The notes below the pieces were generated by a model. It was given only the letters and a program-made list of their open reading frames with translations. It searched no databases and had not been told where the DNA came from. Of a stretch of 64,000 nucleotides of DNA, positions 1 through 9,647 are shown piece by piece (the stretch's first letter is position 1; each line of letters opens with the position of its first letter). The translations under genes and the position numbers were made by a program. Source of the stretch: an uncultured Lachnospiraceae bacterium (GTDB lineage: Bacteria > Bacillota > Clostridia > Lachnospirales > Lachnospiraceae); the NCBI GenBank assembly GCA_947631505.1, contig CANRLR010000003.1:62001-126000 (forward strand), read 5' to 3'.

Positions 1-422
1 ATACTTTGTGGGCGCATATCTTACCGCTTGTAGCATATCCGGTTGCATTGTTCCTTGTCAAGCAGTTCGTGGATCAGGTGCCGGATGCACTGATTGAAGC
101 AGCATATATTGATGGCGCGACCGATTTTAAGGTGTATATCAAGCTGATAATACCGATGATAAAACCGGCGATTGCCACAGCGACAATTTTGACGTTCCAG
201 CAGGTTTGGACGAATGTGGAAACTTCGAACTTCTTTGTAAATGAAGATAGTATGAAGACTCTGACATTTTATATGAACTCTATGATTAACGTAAATAATG
301 CTGTGTCCGGACAGGGTATGTCTGCAGCGGCAACGTTGATTCTGTTTGTACCAAACCTTGTATTGTTCATTTTCTGTCAGAACGGAGTAATGAACACAAT
401 GGCACATTCTGGTATCAAGTAA
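1..422 (+). CDS. Carbohydrate ABC transporter permease, MalG type (5' end missing)
   Basis: C-terminal part of an inner-membrane permease subunit of a sugar ABC importer. The reading frame is open from the first complete codon at base 3, so the gene starts upstream of the window. The diagnostic EAA loop that docks the ATPase is visible (EAAYIDGATDFKVYIKLIIP), preceded and followed by hydrophobic membrane segments. The placement of the EAA loop and the short C-terminal tail fit the MalG-like partner. It is followed after 32 bases by the NHL/Yip1 gene on the same strand and probably shares its transcript. A second complete MalF/MalG pair lies at 4.9-6.9 kb, so this permease either belongs to a preceding system or is a duplicate. 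The family call is firm; the substrate is inferred only from context. Confidence 0.9.
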   Translation, partial: TLWAHILPLVAYPVALFLVKQFVDQVPDALIEAAYIDGATDFKVYIKLIIPMIKPAIATATILTFQQVWTNVETSNFFVNEDSMKTLTFYMNSMINVNNAVSGQGMSAAATLILFVPNLVLFIFCQNGVMNTMAHSGIK

Positions 423-454
423 ACTATTGCAAAAAAGTGAAGGATAGAGGCATT

Positions 455-2524
455 ATGAAGAGAAAAAGAAAAATTTTAAGTCTGATAGCTGTACTTCTGT
501 TTGCAATCGGAATTACTTCAGAAGTCCGTACCGTAACCGTTTCAGCGGCATCTCCGTATAAGACATATACAATCGACGGATACGGACAGTATATGGTTGA
601 AACCCAGACAGCATATCTGGCAAAAAAGACAATTATTAAATTCGGGAGTGAATTCCTGAAAAATCCAAACGACATGGTCGTGAGAGATGATGGAACCATC
701 TATGTTGCGGACACGGGAAACAGCAGAGTGATTGTCGGTGACATAAATGGAAAGCTGACCCGTAAAATTGGTGAGGGCGTATTAAAGACACCAATGGGAA
801 TTTTTGTAACAGATAATAATCATGTATACGTGGCAGACCGTGGTGCAGAAGCTGTATTTGAATTTGATGAGAACGGCACTGTGCTAAATCAATATGGTAA
901 ACCGGATAATCCATTATATGGGGACGGCTTGAGCTTTCTTCCATTAAAAGTGGTGGTAAACGATGCCGGAATTATGTTTATTGTATGTGAGTCCAATACA
1001 AATGGTATTGTGGAGATTTCTCCTTCGGAGGGCGGAACATTTCTTGGTTACTTCGGTACAAACTATGCTTCCACCAGTTTACAGACAATTATATACCGTG
1101 CAATTCTGACAAAAGAGCAGAGAGCAAAAATGGTAAGTAATATTCCGTCTACCCCGGATAATCTGGCAATTGATGAAAAGGGATTGATATACACGGTAAC
1201 ACGTGGTGATGATGATACCAGTTTGAAACGTCTGAATATTGCTGGTGCCAATATGATTGCCAGTGGTAAGACACAGGGAGTTTATGATGAAGCACCGGCC
1301 GCTGTAGCAGTTGGAAATCATGATAATATTTATGTGGCTTCGCAGATGGGTTACATCTATGAGTATAATAACACGGGCGAGCCGCTCTATGTATTTGGCG
1401 GACAGGATGACGGTACGCAGCGTGAGGGTCTTTCAACATTGGTATCTTCCATTCAGGTAGATAAGAATGATAATATTTACGTGTTGGACGCAGACCGTTG
1501 TCAGATTCAGGTCTATGAGCCATCGGAGTTTACCCAAAAGCTCCATAACGCTCTGTATCTCTATTCCAAGGGTAGATATACAGAAAGCCGTGAACCGCTG
1601 ACAGAGGTTCTGAAAATGAACAGTATGTTTGATTATGCGAATAAGGCAATGGGACGTGCGTATTTTCAGGAAGAGAATTATGAGCAGGCATTAAAATATT
1701 CCCGTCTTGCCAAAGACAAAGAAGGATACTCCGATGCCTTCTGGGAAATGCGAAATGTATGGCTGAAAAACAATATTGTCATGGGACTGGGACTTATTGT
1801 CCTGCTATATATTATTTGCAAAGTAATTGGTATTTTAGACCGCAAGAAGGGTATTCTGAATGGACCGAGAAAAGTAAAAGAAAGAATCGGACAGAATAAA
1901 GTGATGTCGAATCTTGCATATGCGAAGTATTTTATGAAGCATCCGATTGACGGTTCCTATGGAATTGCCCGTGAGGGAAGAGCATCTTGGGCTTCCGCAT
2001 CCATTCTGCTTGTCATTTTCATGATTGAGTATATTGTGAATAAGTATTTATGTGGTTTCCTTGAGAAAACAGTTCGCGAGGGACGGTATGAAATTCCTTC
2101 GGATATCGGCAGCATTTTAGTTGTTATTGTGGCACTGACAGCATGTAACTATTTGGTATGTACCATTAATGAAGGAGAAGGAACCGTAAAGAAGATCTAT
2201 ACCTATTTCTGTTATAGTCTTCTTCCATATATTATATTTACTCCGGTAAATTTTGTCCTTTCCCATGTTCTGACATCAAATGAAGAGTTTATTATTACAT
2301 TATTGAATCTTTTGATTTATGTATGGGTACTTTTGCTGGCAGTTCTTGGAATGAAAGAAGTCAACAATTATACGGGCAAGGAAACATTTAAGATTATATG
2401 CCTGACATTATTTACCATTTTAATTGTAGCACTGTTAATTTTTATTATTTATGTACTGTGGGCACAGGTATTCGAGTTCATCAGTGCGGTATTCGGAGAG
2501 GTGGTGTATCGACTTGGTTACTAA
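455..2524 (+). CDS. Exported NHL-repeat / TPR / Yip1-like membrane protein
   Basis: Large membrane protein of about 689 residues. The N-terminus MKRKRKILS followed by a hydrophobic stretch is a signal peptide or anchor. The ATG at 455 is preferred over the GTG at 437 because it starts exactly at this signal and has AGAGG five bases upstream. Residues about 55-370 carry repeated NHL-like blades (for example VRDDGTIYVADTGNSRVIV and VTDNNHVYVADRGAEAVFE), which suggest an extracellular beta-propeller. A TPR-like pair of helices follows (about 375-430), then a membrane segment, and then a C-terminal multi-span region resembling Yip1 domains. It sits inside the sugar-transport operon, overlapping the next gene by 11 bases. 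The function is unknown; a surface sensor or scaffold for carbohydrate capture is only a guess from context. Confidence 0.75.
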   Translation: MKRKRKILSLIAVLLFAIGITSEVRTVTVSAASPYKTYTIDGYGQYMVETQTAYLAKKTIIKFGSEFLKNPNDMVVRDDGTIYVADTGNSRVIVGDINGKLTRKIGEGVLKTPMGIFVTDNNHVYVADRGAEAVFEFDENGTVLNQYGKPDNPLYGDGLSFLPLKVVVNDAGIMFIVCESNTNGIVEISPSEGGTFLGYFGTNYASTSLQTIIYRAILTKEQRAKMVSNIPSTPDNLAIDEKGLIYTVTRGDDDTSLKRLNIAGANMIASGKTQGVYDEAPAAVAVGNHDNIYVASQMGYIYEYNNTGEPLYVFGGQDDGTQREGLSTLVSSIQVDKNDNIYVLDADRCQIQVYEPSEFTQKLHNALYLYSKGRYTESREPLTEVLKMNSMFDYANKAMGRAYFQEENYEQALKYSRLAKDKEGYSDAFWEMRNVWLKNNIVMGLGLIVLLYIICKVIGILDRKKGILNGPRKVKERIGQNKVMSNLAYAKYFMKHPIDGSYGIAREGRASWASASILLVIFMIEYIVNKYLCGFLEKTVREGRYEIPSDIGSILVVIVALTACNYLVCTINEGEGTVKKIYTYFCYSLLPYIIFTPVNFVLSHVLTSNEEFIITLLNLLIYVWVLLLAVLGMKEVNNYTGKETFKIICLTLFTILIVALLIFIIYVLWAQVFEFISAVFGEVVYRLGY

Positions 2525-4877
2525 GCATTGGAAAAAGATTGTTGCACTGTTCCTTGCTGTTACCGTTGTCCTGGCTGGAGCACCGGGAACGATTGAAATG
2601 GCGTCGGCGGCTCCGGAAAATACAGAAGACGGAAATACAGCAGCGGGAGATGCGTCGGCCACCGGTGATTCTCAGGATGCCGGCAAAGACGAAGAGGAAC
2701 AGGAACAGCAGAATGTTGGAGAGGATGGCGAAGTCGTTCAGAGCGGTGCTGTTGGAAAACTAGATAAGTCCAAATGGATTACCAAAAAGGACTACCAGCT
2801 GGTGGCAGAAAGTGATACTTATAAAATGTATCTTTATGAGCCAAGACTTTCTATTCTGCTCGAGGATAAGGCAACAGGAAAAATTATTGAGTCAACGGTA
2901 AGTGATGAAAAGGATGATGGTAACAGTAATGCGGCATGGAATGGCTATATGAAATCGGGTGTCGTTGTAAATGCCATTGTCGGAAACAAAAATTCCTATC
3001 AGGCGGATTTGGTTGTTACAAAGAATACGCTGAAGGTTACGAAAAATGATAAAGGCTTCTCGGCAGAGATTTATTGGGAACCGTACAAATTTGGTTTTAC
3101 GGTAAATGTTTCTTTGGAAGGAAGCGATGTAGTCATCAATATTCCGGACGATTCGATTAAAGAGGACAAAGAAGGAACTTATATCAACTTTATCAGCCTG
3201 TTCCCAATGATGGGATACACATTTTTGGATGATGAAGAAGGGTATATGCTGATTCCGGATGGAAATGGAGCCCTGATCAATCTGGATAACAAGGAGGGCC
3301 GTTATACTACCGGTTTCTCTCAGATGATTTATGGCAGTGATGTTGGTTTTTCGGATAATGTAACAAAGAGCTATCTTTGGGATGATATTGACATGACACA
3401 GGAGTCAAATAAAGTATTAGCTCCTATTTTTGGAATGGCTCATACGAATGAGAAGACCGGATATATTGCTGTTGTGGAAAAGGGTCAGAACCGTGCCAGT
3501 GTTGAAGCCCATCCAAATGGTGTTATGGTAAATTACAACCGTTGTTTTGCAAAATTTTTACTTCGTGACCTGTATGTACAGCCATTGAACAACAGTAACT
3601 CCGGTACCACGATTCAGCCGGAAAAAGACCGTAATCATTCGGATATTCAGGTACGTTATATGTTGTTAGATAAATCCGATGCAAATTATTCTGCTATGGC
3701 AAATAAATATCGTGATTATCTTTTAAAGAATAATATGCTTTCGAAAAAGGACAGCAGTTACAAGACCCGGGTTGACTTCCTTGGTACGGACCGAGAGTCT
3801 TTCCTTCTTGGGACAAAGGCTGTAACGATGACGAAAACAGAAGATATCGAACGGATCTACAAAGAACTTCAGGATGCTGGTGTAAAGAGTGCACTGTCTG
3901 TTTATAAAGGATGGCAGGATGGCGGATTGTATAATGTACCGATTCGTGACTATGATGTTGACCGGCACATTGGCGGTAAATCCAAATTGAACGATCTGAT
4001 TCAGAGTGCAAAGGATAAGAATTACAAGATGTATCTTTACAATGACGCACTTCGTTTGAATCCGTCAGAGAATACTTTTAGTAATGAAATGATAAAAAAG
4101 GTAAATAAGAGAACTTATAATGAGGATATTTGGGCCGATGTCTATGATGAGTTCAATTTCCTTACTCCGGGAAAATCATCGAAGCATTTTAAGAATTTTG
4201 TTGAAGATGCAGCAGAGGATGGAGTGAATCAGGTCGCAGTAGCCGGAATCAGCAATAATATGTTCTCTTATAGTTATCAGGGTAATTACTACACGAGAGA
4301 TAGTGTGGCTGACACATATTCCAAATTGCTCAGTGAGGTAGATGCCAATACGGATATGGTATTAGAACAGCCATGTACTTACTTGTGGAATCATGCGGAC
4401 GCATTTCTTGACATGCCGCTCGGTTCTTCCGATTATATGTATGTAGATGAGGAAATTCCGTTTTTGTCCATGGTATTAAAAGGAATTGTTCCGATGTATT
4501 CGGAGTATGTAAACTTTGAGGCGAATAAACAGCAGTTTGTGCTTCAGATGGTAGAAGCCGGAGTATTCCCATCGTTCTATTTGACTGAAGAAGATTCTTC
4601 TGCCTTAATTTACACAAATTCAGCAGATAAGTACAGTACCAAATATACCACCTATAAAGACTCTATTATTCAATATGATAAAGAGTTTCGTGTACTGAGT
4701 GAAGTCATTGGGGATGCGAATATCGTGAACCATGAAAAACAGGCAGACGGTGTGGTAGTCGTAACTTATAATAATGGTGTAAAAATATACATCAACTATA
4801 CAGAGGAGTCTAAGACAGTCGATGGAGAGACTGTGGAAGGAATGTCCTACTCCTATAAGGCAGGTGAGGCTGAATGA
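2514..4877 (+). CDS. Exported DUF5696-like protein
   Basis: Secreted or surface protein of about 787 residues. The start is taken as TTG at 2514, just ahead of a clear signal peptide (lysines in KHWKK, then a hydrophobic core ending near MASAAPEN). A GGAGAGGTGG sequence lies about nine bases upstream, and the start overlaps the previous stop, so translation is probably coupled. An acidic Gln/Glu-rich linker (about residues 35-80) follows the signal. The remainder looks like one large globular region with many aromatic residues. I associate it with DUF5696, a family found beside sugar ABC transporters in Clostridia; this is recall without a search. The body could be a glycoside-hydrolase-like barrel, but I see no catalytic motif that I can name. 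The next gene starts inside its stop codon. Confidence 0.65.
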   Translation: MVTKHWKKIVALFLAVTVVLAGAPGTIEMASAAPENTEDGNTAAGDASATGDSQDAGKDEEEQEQQNVGEDGEVVQSGAVGKLDKSKWITKKDYQLVAESDTYKMYLYEPRLSILLEDKATGKIIESTVSDEKDDGNSNAAWNGYMKSGVVVNAIVGNKNSYQADLVVTKNTLKVTKNDKGFSAEIYWEPYKFGFTVNVSLEGSDVVINIPDDSIKEDKEGTYINFISLFPMMGYTFLDDEEGYMLIPDGNGALINLDNKEGRYTTGFSQMIYGSDVGFSDNVTKSYLWDDIDMTQESNKVLAPIFGMAHTNEKTGYIAVVEKGQNRASVEAHPNGVMVNYNRCFAKFLLRDLYVQPLNNSNSGTTIQPEKDRNHSDIQVRYMLLDKSDANYSAMANKYRDYLLKNNMLSKKDSSYKTRVDFLGTDRESFLLGTKAVTMTKTEDIERIYKELQDAGVKSALSVYKGWQDGGLYNVPIRDYDVDRHIGGKSKLNDLIQSAKDKNYKMYLYNDALRLNPSENTFSNEMIKKVNKRTYNEDIWADVYDEFNFLTPGKSSKHFKNFVEDAAEDGVNQVAVAGISNNMFSYSYQGNYYTRDSVADTYSKLLSEVDANTDMVLEQPCTYLWNHADAFLDMPLGSSDYMYVDEEIPFLSMVLKGIVPMYSEYVNFEANKQQFVLQMVEAGVFPSFYLTEEDSSALIYTNSADKYSTKYTTYKDSIIQYDKEFRVLSEVIGDANIVNHEKQADGVVVVTYNNGVKIYINYTEESKTVDGETVEGMSYSYKAGEAE

Positions 4878-5911
4878 GTAAAAAGAAAAAGTTGACAAAA
4901 GAACAAAAACAGTTATTAAAACAGATGAAACCGGGACGTCTTGCAAAACGGGATGCGAGAATGGGAATTCTCTTTATTTCACCTTGGATTGCCGGAGCAT
5001 TATTATTCCTGCTTTATCCGTTAGTTACCTCTTTTCAATATGCATTGAATAATGTGCGTATTACCCCAATGGGAATAGATTTTAATTTTGTAGGATATGG
5101 AAACTTTACGCAGATTCTGTTATCGGATGCGGATTTTCCGACCCAGCTGATTGATTATGTCGTATCGACCGTGATTTCTGTACCGATTATTGTGGTATTT
5201 GCGTTAATGATCGGTATTATGTTGAATCAGCCGATTAAGGGAAAAGGAGTTTTCCGACTGATTTTCTTCCTGCCGGTTATTATCGTAAGTGGACCGATTC
5301 TTGGTATGTTAAATGAGGAAGGTGCGGGAAGTATCACAGCTCTTGATACACAGGCAATTACAGCGGCAATAAAAGGAGTGCTGCCGACGGCACTGGCAAC
5401 ACCGATTTCAGAAATCTTTGAGAACATGATTACTATTTTATGGTACTCTGGTGTTCAGATTTTGATTTTCCTTTCTGCCCTGCAGAAAATTGATCCTTCG
5501 ATGTATGAGGCCGCAAAGATTGACGGCGGTTCCGGTTGGGAATGTTTCTGGAAAATTACCTTGCCGACGATTAAGCCGATGATTCTTTTGAATATTGTGT
5601 ATACGGTCGTATTTATTTCCAATAATGACCAGAATGCGATAATTGAACTGATAAAGAATGCTATGTTTTCAGGAACAAAGGAAAAAGGTTATGGATATGC
5701 CTCCGCGATGGCGTGGCTCTATTCCATTGTGGTACTGTTAATTGTCGGACTCTTTGCACTGTTGTTCTTTGCGAAAAAGGATGTTTATGAGAAACAGGTC
5801 AAGAAAGCGAAGAGACAGATGCGGAAAGACCAGCGTGAGATTAAGAAGATAAGAAGGAGGAGTGCAAGAAATGCGGCGAGACAACAAAGAAAAGAAAGCA
5901 AAGCAAAATAA
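4874..5911 (+). CDS. Sugar ABC transporter permease, MalF type
   Basis: Inner-membrane permease of 345 residues with six predicted membrane segments. The EAA loop EAAKIDGGSGWECFWKITLP lies near residue 213. Its ATG overlaps the stop of the DUF5696-like gene (ATGA), so the two are co-translated. The N-terminus is a positively charged cytoplasmic tail before the first span, which is usual for MalF-like subunits. An odd feature is the roughly 45-residue, extremely basic C-terminal tail (lysine/arginine-rich, ending ARQQRKESKAK), which is longer than a typical permease tail. It pairs with the MalG-type gene that follows and overlaps its 3' end. Confidence 0.92.
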   Translation: MSKKKKLTKEQKQLLKQMKPGRLAKRDARMGILFISPWIAGALLFLLYPLVTSFQYALNNVRITPMGIDFNFVGYGNFTQILLSDADFPTQLIDYVVSTVISVPIIVVFALMIGIMLNQPIKGKGVFRLIFFLPVIIVSGPILGMLNEEGAGSITALDTQAITAAIKGVLPTALATPISEIFENMITILWYSGVQILIFLSALQKIDPSMYEAAKIDGGSGWECFWKITLPTIKPMILLNIVYTVVFISNNDQNAIIELIKNAMFSGTKEKGYGYASAMAWLYSIVVLLIVGLFALLFFAKKDVYEKQVKKAKRQMRKDQREIKKIRRRSARNAARQQRKESKAK

Positions 5912-6878
5912 TTCTGCAAAAGCAATTGCTGCAGCGGGACCTAAATTTACAAAAGAGAAGTTTCGCAAATTTATGCTTGGTTCCAAAGAAAAGCAGGGTT
6001 TTATAAAGATTTTCTGTATTTACGCATTATTGATTTGTATTGGTTTTATTTACTTGAATCCAATCCTTCATATGCTTAGTACCAGTTTTATGGATTTGGA
6101 CGATCTGCTGGATTCTTCCATTAACTGGATTCCTAGTGCCTTTAATGTTTCAAATTATGCACAGGCGGCAAGCAGTATGGACTTTTGGGCTTCTCTCGGA
6201 AAGAGCGTAGTAGTTGCCGGAGTTCCTACTATTTGCAATTTGATTGCATGCTCCGTCATTGGTTATGGACTGGCAAGATTTGAATTTCCTTGCAAAAAGG
6301 CTGTGTTTGGGATTATTATTTTCACCTTTATTCTGCCAAGTCAGGTAACCATGATTCCGACCTATGTATTGTATTCCAATATGGGAATTTTGGGAACGAT
6401 TATTCCTTATGTACTGCCACCACTGCTTGGAATGGGAATTAATGCTCCGATTTTTATCCTTATTTTCTGGCAGTTCTTCCGTCAGGTTCCGAAGGTATTG
6501 ATTGAGGCAGCACAGATTGATGGTGCAGGATACTTCAAATCCTTTTTCCGGATTTCCCTGCCATCTGCTGCACCGGCATTTATTACGGTTGCCCTGTTTT
6601 CCTTTGTATGGTATTGGAATGAATCCTATCTGACAGAAATGTATGTGTCCGGTGTTATGAAGTCATCGGGCTGGACGACACTCGTTATTCAGCTGGATAA
6701 CTTTGCAAAAAATTATAGTACTTATGCCAATACAGCGGTAAGTGGTGCGACAAGCATCAATGAGGCGATTAATATGTCTGGTACAATGTTGAGTATTTTA
6801 CCGTTGATGTTAATGTACTTCGTACTGCAGAGATATTTTGTTGAAAGTATTGACCGGACGGGTATTACCGGAGAATAA
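5871..6878 (+). CDS. Carbohydrate ABC transporter permease, MalG type
   Basis: Second permease of the importer, about 335 residues with six predicted spans. The EAA loop EAAQIDGAGYFKSFFRISLP lies near residue 220. The ATG at 5871 is chosen because AAGGAGG ends ten bases upstream; an in-frame GTG at 5862 would leave no space for that site. It overlaps the end of the MalF-type gene by 41 bases. The N-terminal tail is long and basic, mirroring the basic C-terminus of its partner. About 118 bases separate it from the binding-protein gene, which may have its own promoter. No ATPase gene is present, as is common where a shared MsmK-type ATPase is encoded elsewhere. Confidence 0.92.
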   Translation: MRRDNKEKKAKQNNSAKAIAAAGPKFTKEKFRKFMLGSKEKQGFIKIFCIYALLICIGFIYLNPILHMLSTSFMDLDDLLDSSINWIPSAFNVSNYAQAASSMDFWASLGKSVVVAGVPTICNLIACSVIGYGLARFEFPCKKAVFGIIIFTFILPSQVTMIPTYVLYSNMGILGTIIPYVLPPLLGMGINAPIFILIFWQFFRQVPKVLIEAAQIDGAGYFKSFFRISLPSAAPAFITVALFSFVWYWNESYLTEMYVSGVMKSSGWTTLVIQLDNFAKNYSTYANTAVSGATSINEAINMSGTMLSILPLMLMYFVLQRYFVESIDRTGITGE

Positions 6879-6926
6879 TTCATACATTTTTTACAAAAAA
6901 CTATGGAACTTTCCGATAGGCTATGT

Positions 6927-6932
6927 TATAAT
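6927..6932 (+). promoter_or_regulatory. Possible -10 element before the binding-protein gene
   Basis: A TATAAT hexamer lies 65 bases before the ATG of the solute-binding lipoprotein. The matching -35 position (TGGAAC, 17 bases upstream) is poor, so this is at best a weak or activator-dependent sigma-A promoter. A short inverted repeat (GACCT ... AGGTC, about 6956-6979) lies between it and the ribosome binding site. Confidence 0.35.
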
Positions 6933-6996
6933 CTGACTATAAATGATAAAAAAACGACCTATGTTTTTATAGAAGGTCTATTAAAGGAGGAAAATC

Positions 6997-8568
6997 ATGA
7001 AGAAAAAATTAGTAGCGTTAATGCTTACTGTAACCATGGTATTTAGCATGACAGCATGTCAGAAGTCCAGTGGCGGCGGTGGTAACAGTGGCGAAATGTC
7101 TGTATCCGGCGAGACAGAAACGGTGGAAATTGACGGAATCAAATATTCAAAGGCAAAAGACCTGACAACGGATGATATTGAACTGACATATTTTCACTTT
7201 GATCAGGATGAGACAGTAAAAGCTCTGGCTGAACGTTTCATGAAGATTTATCCGAATATTAAGGTAAATCCGGTATATGAAAACGTAGCTACTTATAATG
7301 ACACTTTATTGTCATTAGTATCCAATGGTGAGTCACCAGACGTAATTATGTACTCCGATGCAGATTTTGCTCTGAGCAACAAATTGTTGGCTGATATCAC
7401 AAAGCTTTGGAATTCAGATCCGGAAACAAAAGAAATTGCATCCACGATTAATGATTGTGGAATCGGTATGTTTGGTACAACACACAGATTTGCTGTACCG
7501 GTTAAGTTTTTCCCGGGTATTATGTATGTTGACCATAATGTACTTAAAACGTTGAACATTGATATTCCATCCAGAAACTGGACATGGAAAGAAATGATTG
7601 ATTTGATTAAGAAAGCAACGGTTAAAGATGCTCCAGATGGTGGAATGTCCTATTTTGGATGTGGCTACTACAACAGACTTGATTCCTATTATGGAATTGC
7701 TGCTTCACAGGATATCAAAGGTGAGTTCGGATTTGATGGAACAGACTTTGATTTAAGTGTTTGGGCGATTGGTGAGCAGGAATTCGCCAGCTTGAAGCAG
7801 GGTGGTTATATTGCACCTGCAACACAGACAATTGAGATGGAAAACTGGAGTGGTGACTTTGAAGGCTGGTGTGGAACTACAGGTCGTGTAGCACTCTTTA
7901 CAGAAGCATTTTGGACCTTTCAGGGAAGCTGGAATACAGAAGCTTCAAAAGAGTTCAATCTTGACATTGTACCTTATGTTGTGCCTGCTGTCAGCAAGGA
8001 AGATGCATCGGCAGACCATCATACGATTGCAACAATTGACTTCGGTGGATTGACAACAGCTTGTAAATACCCTCGTGAAGCATATGAGCTTCTTAAGTTT
8101 ATGAGTTTTGGTAAAGACGGATGGAAGACAAGAATCCAGCTTTATAATGATGAGACAAAAGTAAATGCAACCGGACTGCCACTTAAGAATGATGTTATGC
8201 CTGCTCCGATCACAACAGATGAAGAGGTATGGAATTCATATACAGATATGTACTGCAAGGGCATGGATGATGAGCATGTTAAATACTGGAAAGAGTACTT
8301 CAAGAGCTGCCTGCAGCCAATTCCTTATGGTTGGACGAATATCGCAGGATATTGGAACTACTGTGATGAATACTTCAATAGTATCGGTATTCATGACAAA
8401 GTAGATGCTGGTACAAAGAAGGCCGCTGATTATGCAGATGAGGCTACAAAGAAAGCAAATTATTTTCATGCAAAGGCTATGATTGACTACTTTGGCTCAG
8501 AAGGATATAATGTATTATCGGATGAGGAAACTCAGAAGTATAATCAGATGGTGGAAGAGAATAAGTAA
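6997..8568 (+). CDS. Sugar ABC transporter solute-binding lipoprotein
   Basis: Membrane-anchored extracellular binding protein of 523 residues that should capture oligosaccharide for the adjacent permeases. A lipoprotein signal is clear: MKKKLVALML, a hydrophobic core, and lipobox SMTAC with the lipidated cysteine at residue 21, followed by a Ser/Gly-rich linker. The mature part has the layout of family 1 extracellular solute-binding proteins (DEALING with extended chains such as VKALAERFMKIYPNIKV near the N-terminus and many surface tryptophans). A perfect AAAGGAGG site lies eight bases before the ATG. A strong hairpin terminator follows the gene. Placement beside arabinan-degrading enzymes suggests arabino-oligosaccharides as ligand; this is inferred, not visible in the sequence. 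Confidence 0.93.
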   Translation: MKKKLVALMLTVTMVFSMTACQKSSGGGGNSGEMSVSGETETVEIDGIKYSKAKDLTTDDIELTYFHFDQDETVKALAERFMKIYPNIKVNPVYENVATYNDTLLSLVSNGESPDVIMYSDADFALSNKLLADITKLWNSDPETKEIASTINDCGIGMFGTTHRFAVPVKFFPGIMYVDHNVLKTLNIDIPSRNWTWKEMIDLIKKATVKDAPDGGMSYFGCGYYNRLDSYYGIAASQDIKGEFGFDGTDFDLSVWAIGEQEFASLKQGGYIAPATQTIEMENWSGDFEGWCGTTGRVALFTEAFWTFQGSWNTEASKEFNLDIVPYVVPAVSKEDASADHHTIATIDFGGLTTACKYPREAYELLKFMSFGKDGWKTRIQLYNDETKVNATGLPLKNDVMPAPITTDEEVWNSYTDMYCKGMDDEHVKYWKEYFKSCLQPIPYGWTNIAGYWNYCDEYFNSIGIHDKVDAGTKKAADYADEATKKANYFHAKAMIDYFGSEGYNVLSDEETQKYNQMVEENK

Positions 8569-8600
8569 TGATTTGTGTAAATATTTCGTGATACACAGGA

Positions 8601-8633
8601 AAAGGGGCAAGGCAATAGCCTTGCCCTTTTTTT
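8601..8633 (+). terminator. Rho-independent terminator after the binding-protein gene
   Basis: A nine-base-pair GC-rich stem, GGGCAAGGC / GCCTTGCCC, with an AATA loop is followed by seven T. It lies 32 bases after the stop of the binding-protein gene and before the GH43 gene. The transporter transcript should mostly end here, with partial readthrough into the glycosidase genes. Confidence 0.9.
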
Positions 8634-8657
8634 CTAGAAAGAATAAGGAAAGGATGT

Positions 8658-9626
8658 GTGACTTTTATGTCAGTATCAAATGAAATAAAATATAATGAAC
8701 CATGGATTTTACAACGTGCCGACCCATATGTATATTGTAAAGATGGCTGGTACTATTTTACTGCTTCGGTACCTGCTTATGATGGAATTGTACTCCGCCG
8801 TTCCAAAACATTGAATGGATTAGCGGAAGCGGAAGAAGTTGAGATCTGGCACAAACATGAAAGCGGTCCAATGAGTGAACATATTTGGGCACCGGAAATT
8901 CATTTTCTGTTCGGCAAATGGTATATTTATTTTGCAGGTGGAGAGAAAGAAGATATATGGAATATCCGTCCTTATGTATTGGAATGTCAGGGCATGGATC
9001 CAATCAATGATGAGTGGGTGGAAAAAGGTAAAATGGGACGAGCAGATGATGATATTTTCTCCTTTGAGGCATTTTCATTGGATGCCACTATTTTTGAAAA
9101 TGCAGGAAAATATTATTATGTCTGGGCAGAAAAGGTAAGTGTAGGCCCGCAGATCTCTAATTTGTATATTGCTGAAATGGAAAGTGCATATAAGCTGAAG
9201 ACCGTTCAGGTACTTCTTACTTCACCGGATTATGATTGGGAACGTCATGGATTCTGGGTAAACGAAGGGCCGGCTGTTATAAAGCGCAATGGGAAAATTT
9301 TCCTGACTTATTCGGCAAGCGAAACCGGAATTTATTATTGTATGGGTATGTTGACCGCAGATGAAAATTCAGATCTACTGGATCCATTGTCATGGAAAAA
9401 GGAGCGTTATCCGGTATTGCAGACCAATGAAGAATTGGAGATTTATGGTCCGGGACATAATTCCTTTACAGTAGATGAAGAGGGAAATGATATTATGGTT
9501 TATCATGCAAGAAAAGAAACGGAAATTGTCGGAGATCCTCTTTATAACCCAAATCGGCATGCGATGCTTATGAAGGTCCGCTGGGACGACGATGGACGTC
9601 CGGTATTTTCATATGGTGACGAATGA
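8658..9626 (+). CDS. Cytoplasmic glycoside hydrolase family 43 enzyme
   Basis: Five-bladed beta-propeller glycosidase of 322 residues without a signal peptide, so cytoplasmic. GH43 landmarks are visible: catalytic-base Asp in QRADPYVY near residue 22, WAPEIHF, the pKa-modulating Asp in FSLDATIF, the acid Glu in WVNEGPAV, and the late GPGHNSF and YHARK blocks. GH43 members cleave arabinofuranosyl or xylosyl linkages; with a GH51 enzyme next door, removal of arabinose from imported oligosaccharides is the likely job. The start is GTG at 8658, with AAGGA seven bases upstream; ATG at 8667 is possible. The length equals one bare catalytic domain. It is separated by only 21 bases from the GH51 gene. 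Confidence 0.88.
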   Translation: MTFMSVSNEIKYNEPWILQRADPYVYCKDGWYYFTASVPAYDGIVLRRSKTLNGLAEAEEVEIWHKHESGPMSEHIWAPEIHFLFGKWYIYFAGGEKEDIWNIRPYVLECQGMDPINDEWVEKGKMGRADDDIFSFEAFSLDATIFENAGKYYYVWAEKVSVGPQISNLYIAEMESAYKLKTVQVLLTSPDYDWERHGFWVNEGPAVIKRNGKIFLTYSASETGIYYCMGMLTADENSDLLDPLSWKKERYPVLQTNEELEIYGPGHNSFTVDEEGNDIMVYHARKETEIVGDPLYNPNRHAMLMKVRWDDDGRPVFSYGDE

Positions 9627-9647
9627 TAAATAGGAGGATATTTGGTT

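Noticed and set aside
2398-2763. 121-codon frame across the junction of the NHL and DUF5696 genes
   Set aside because: It overlaps two well-supported genes in another frame.
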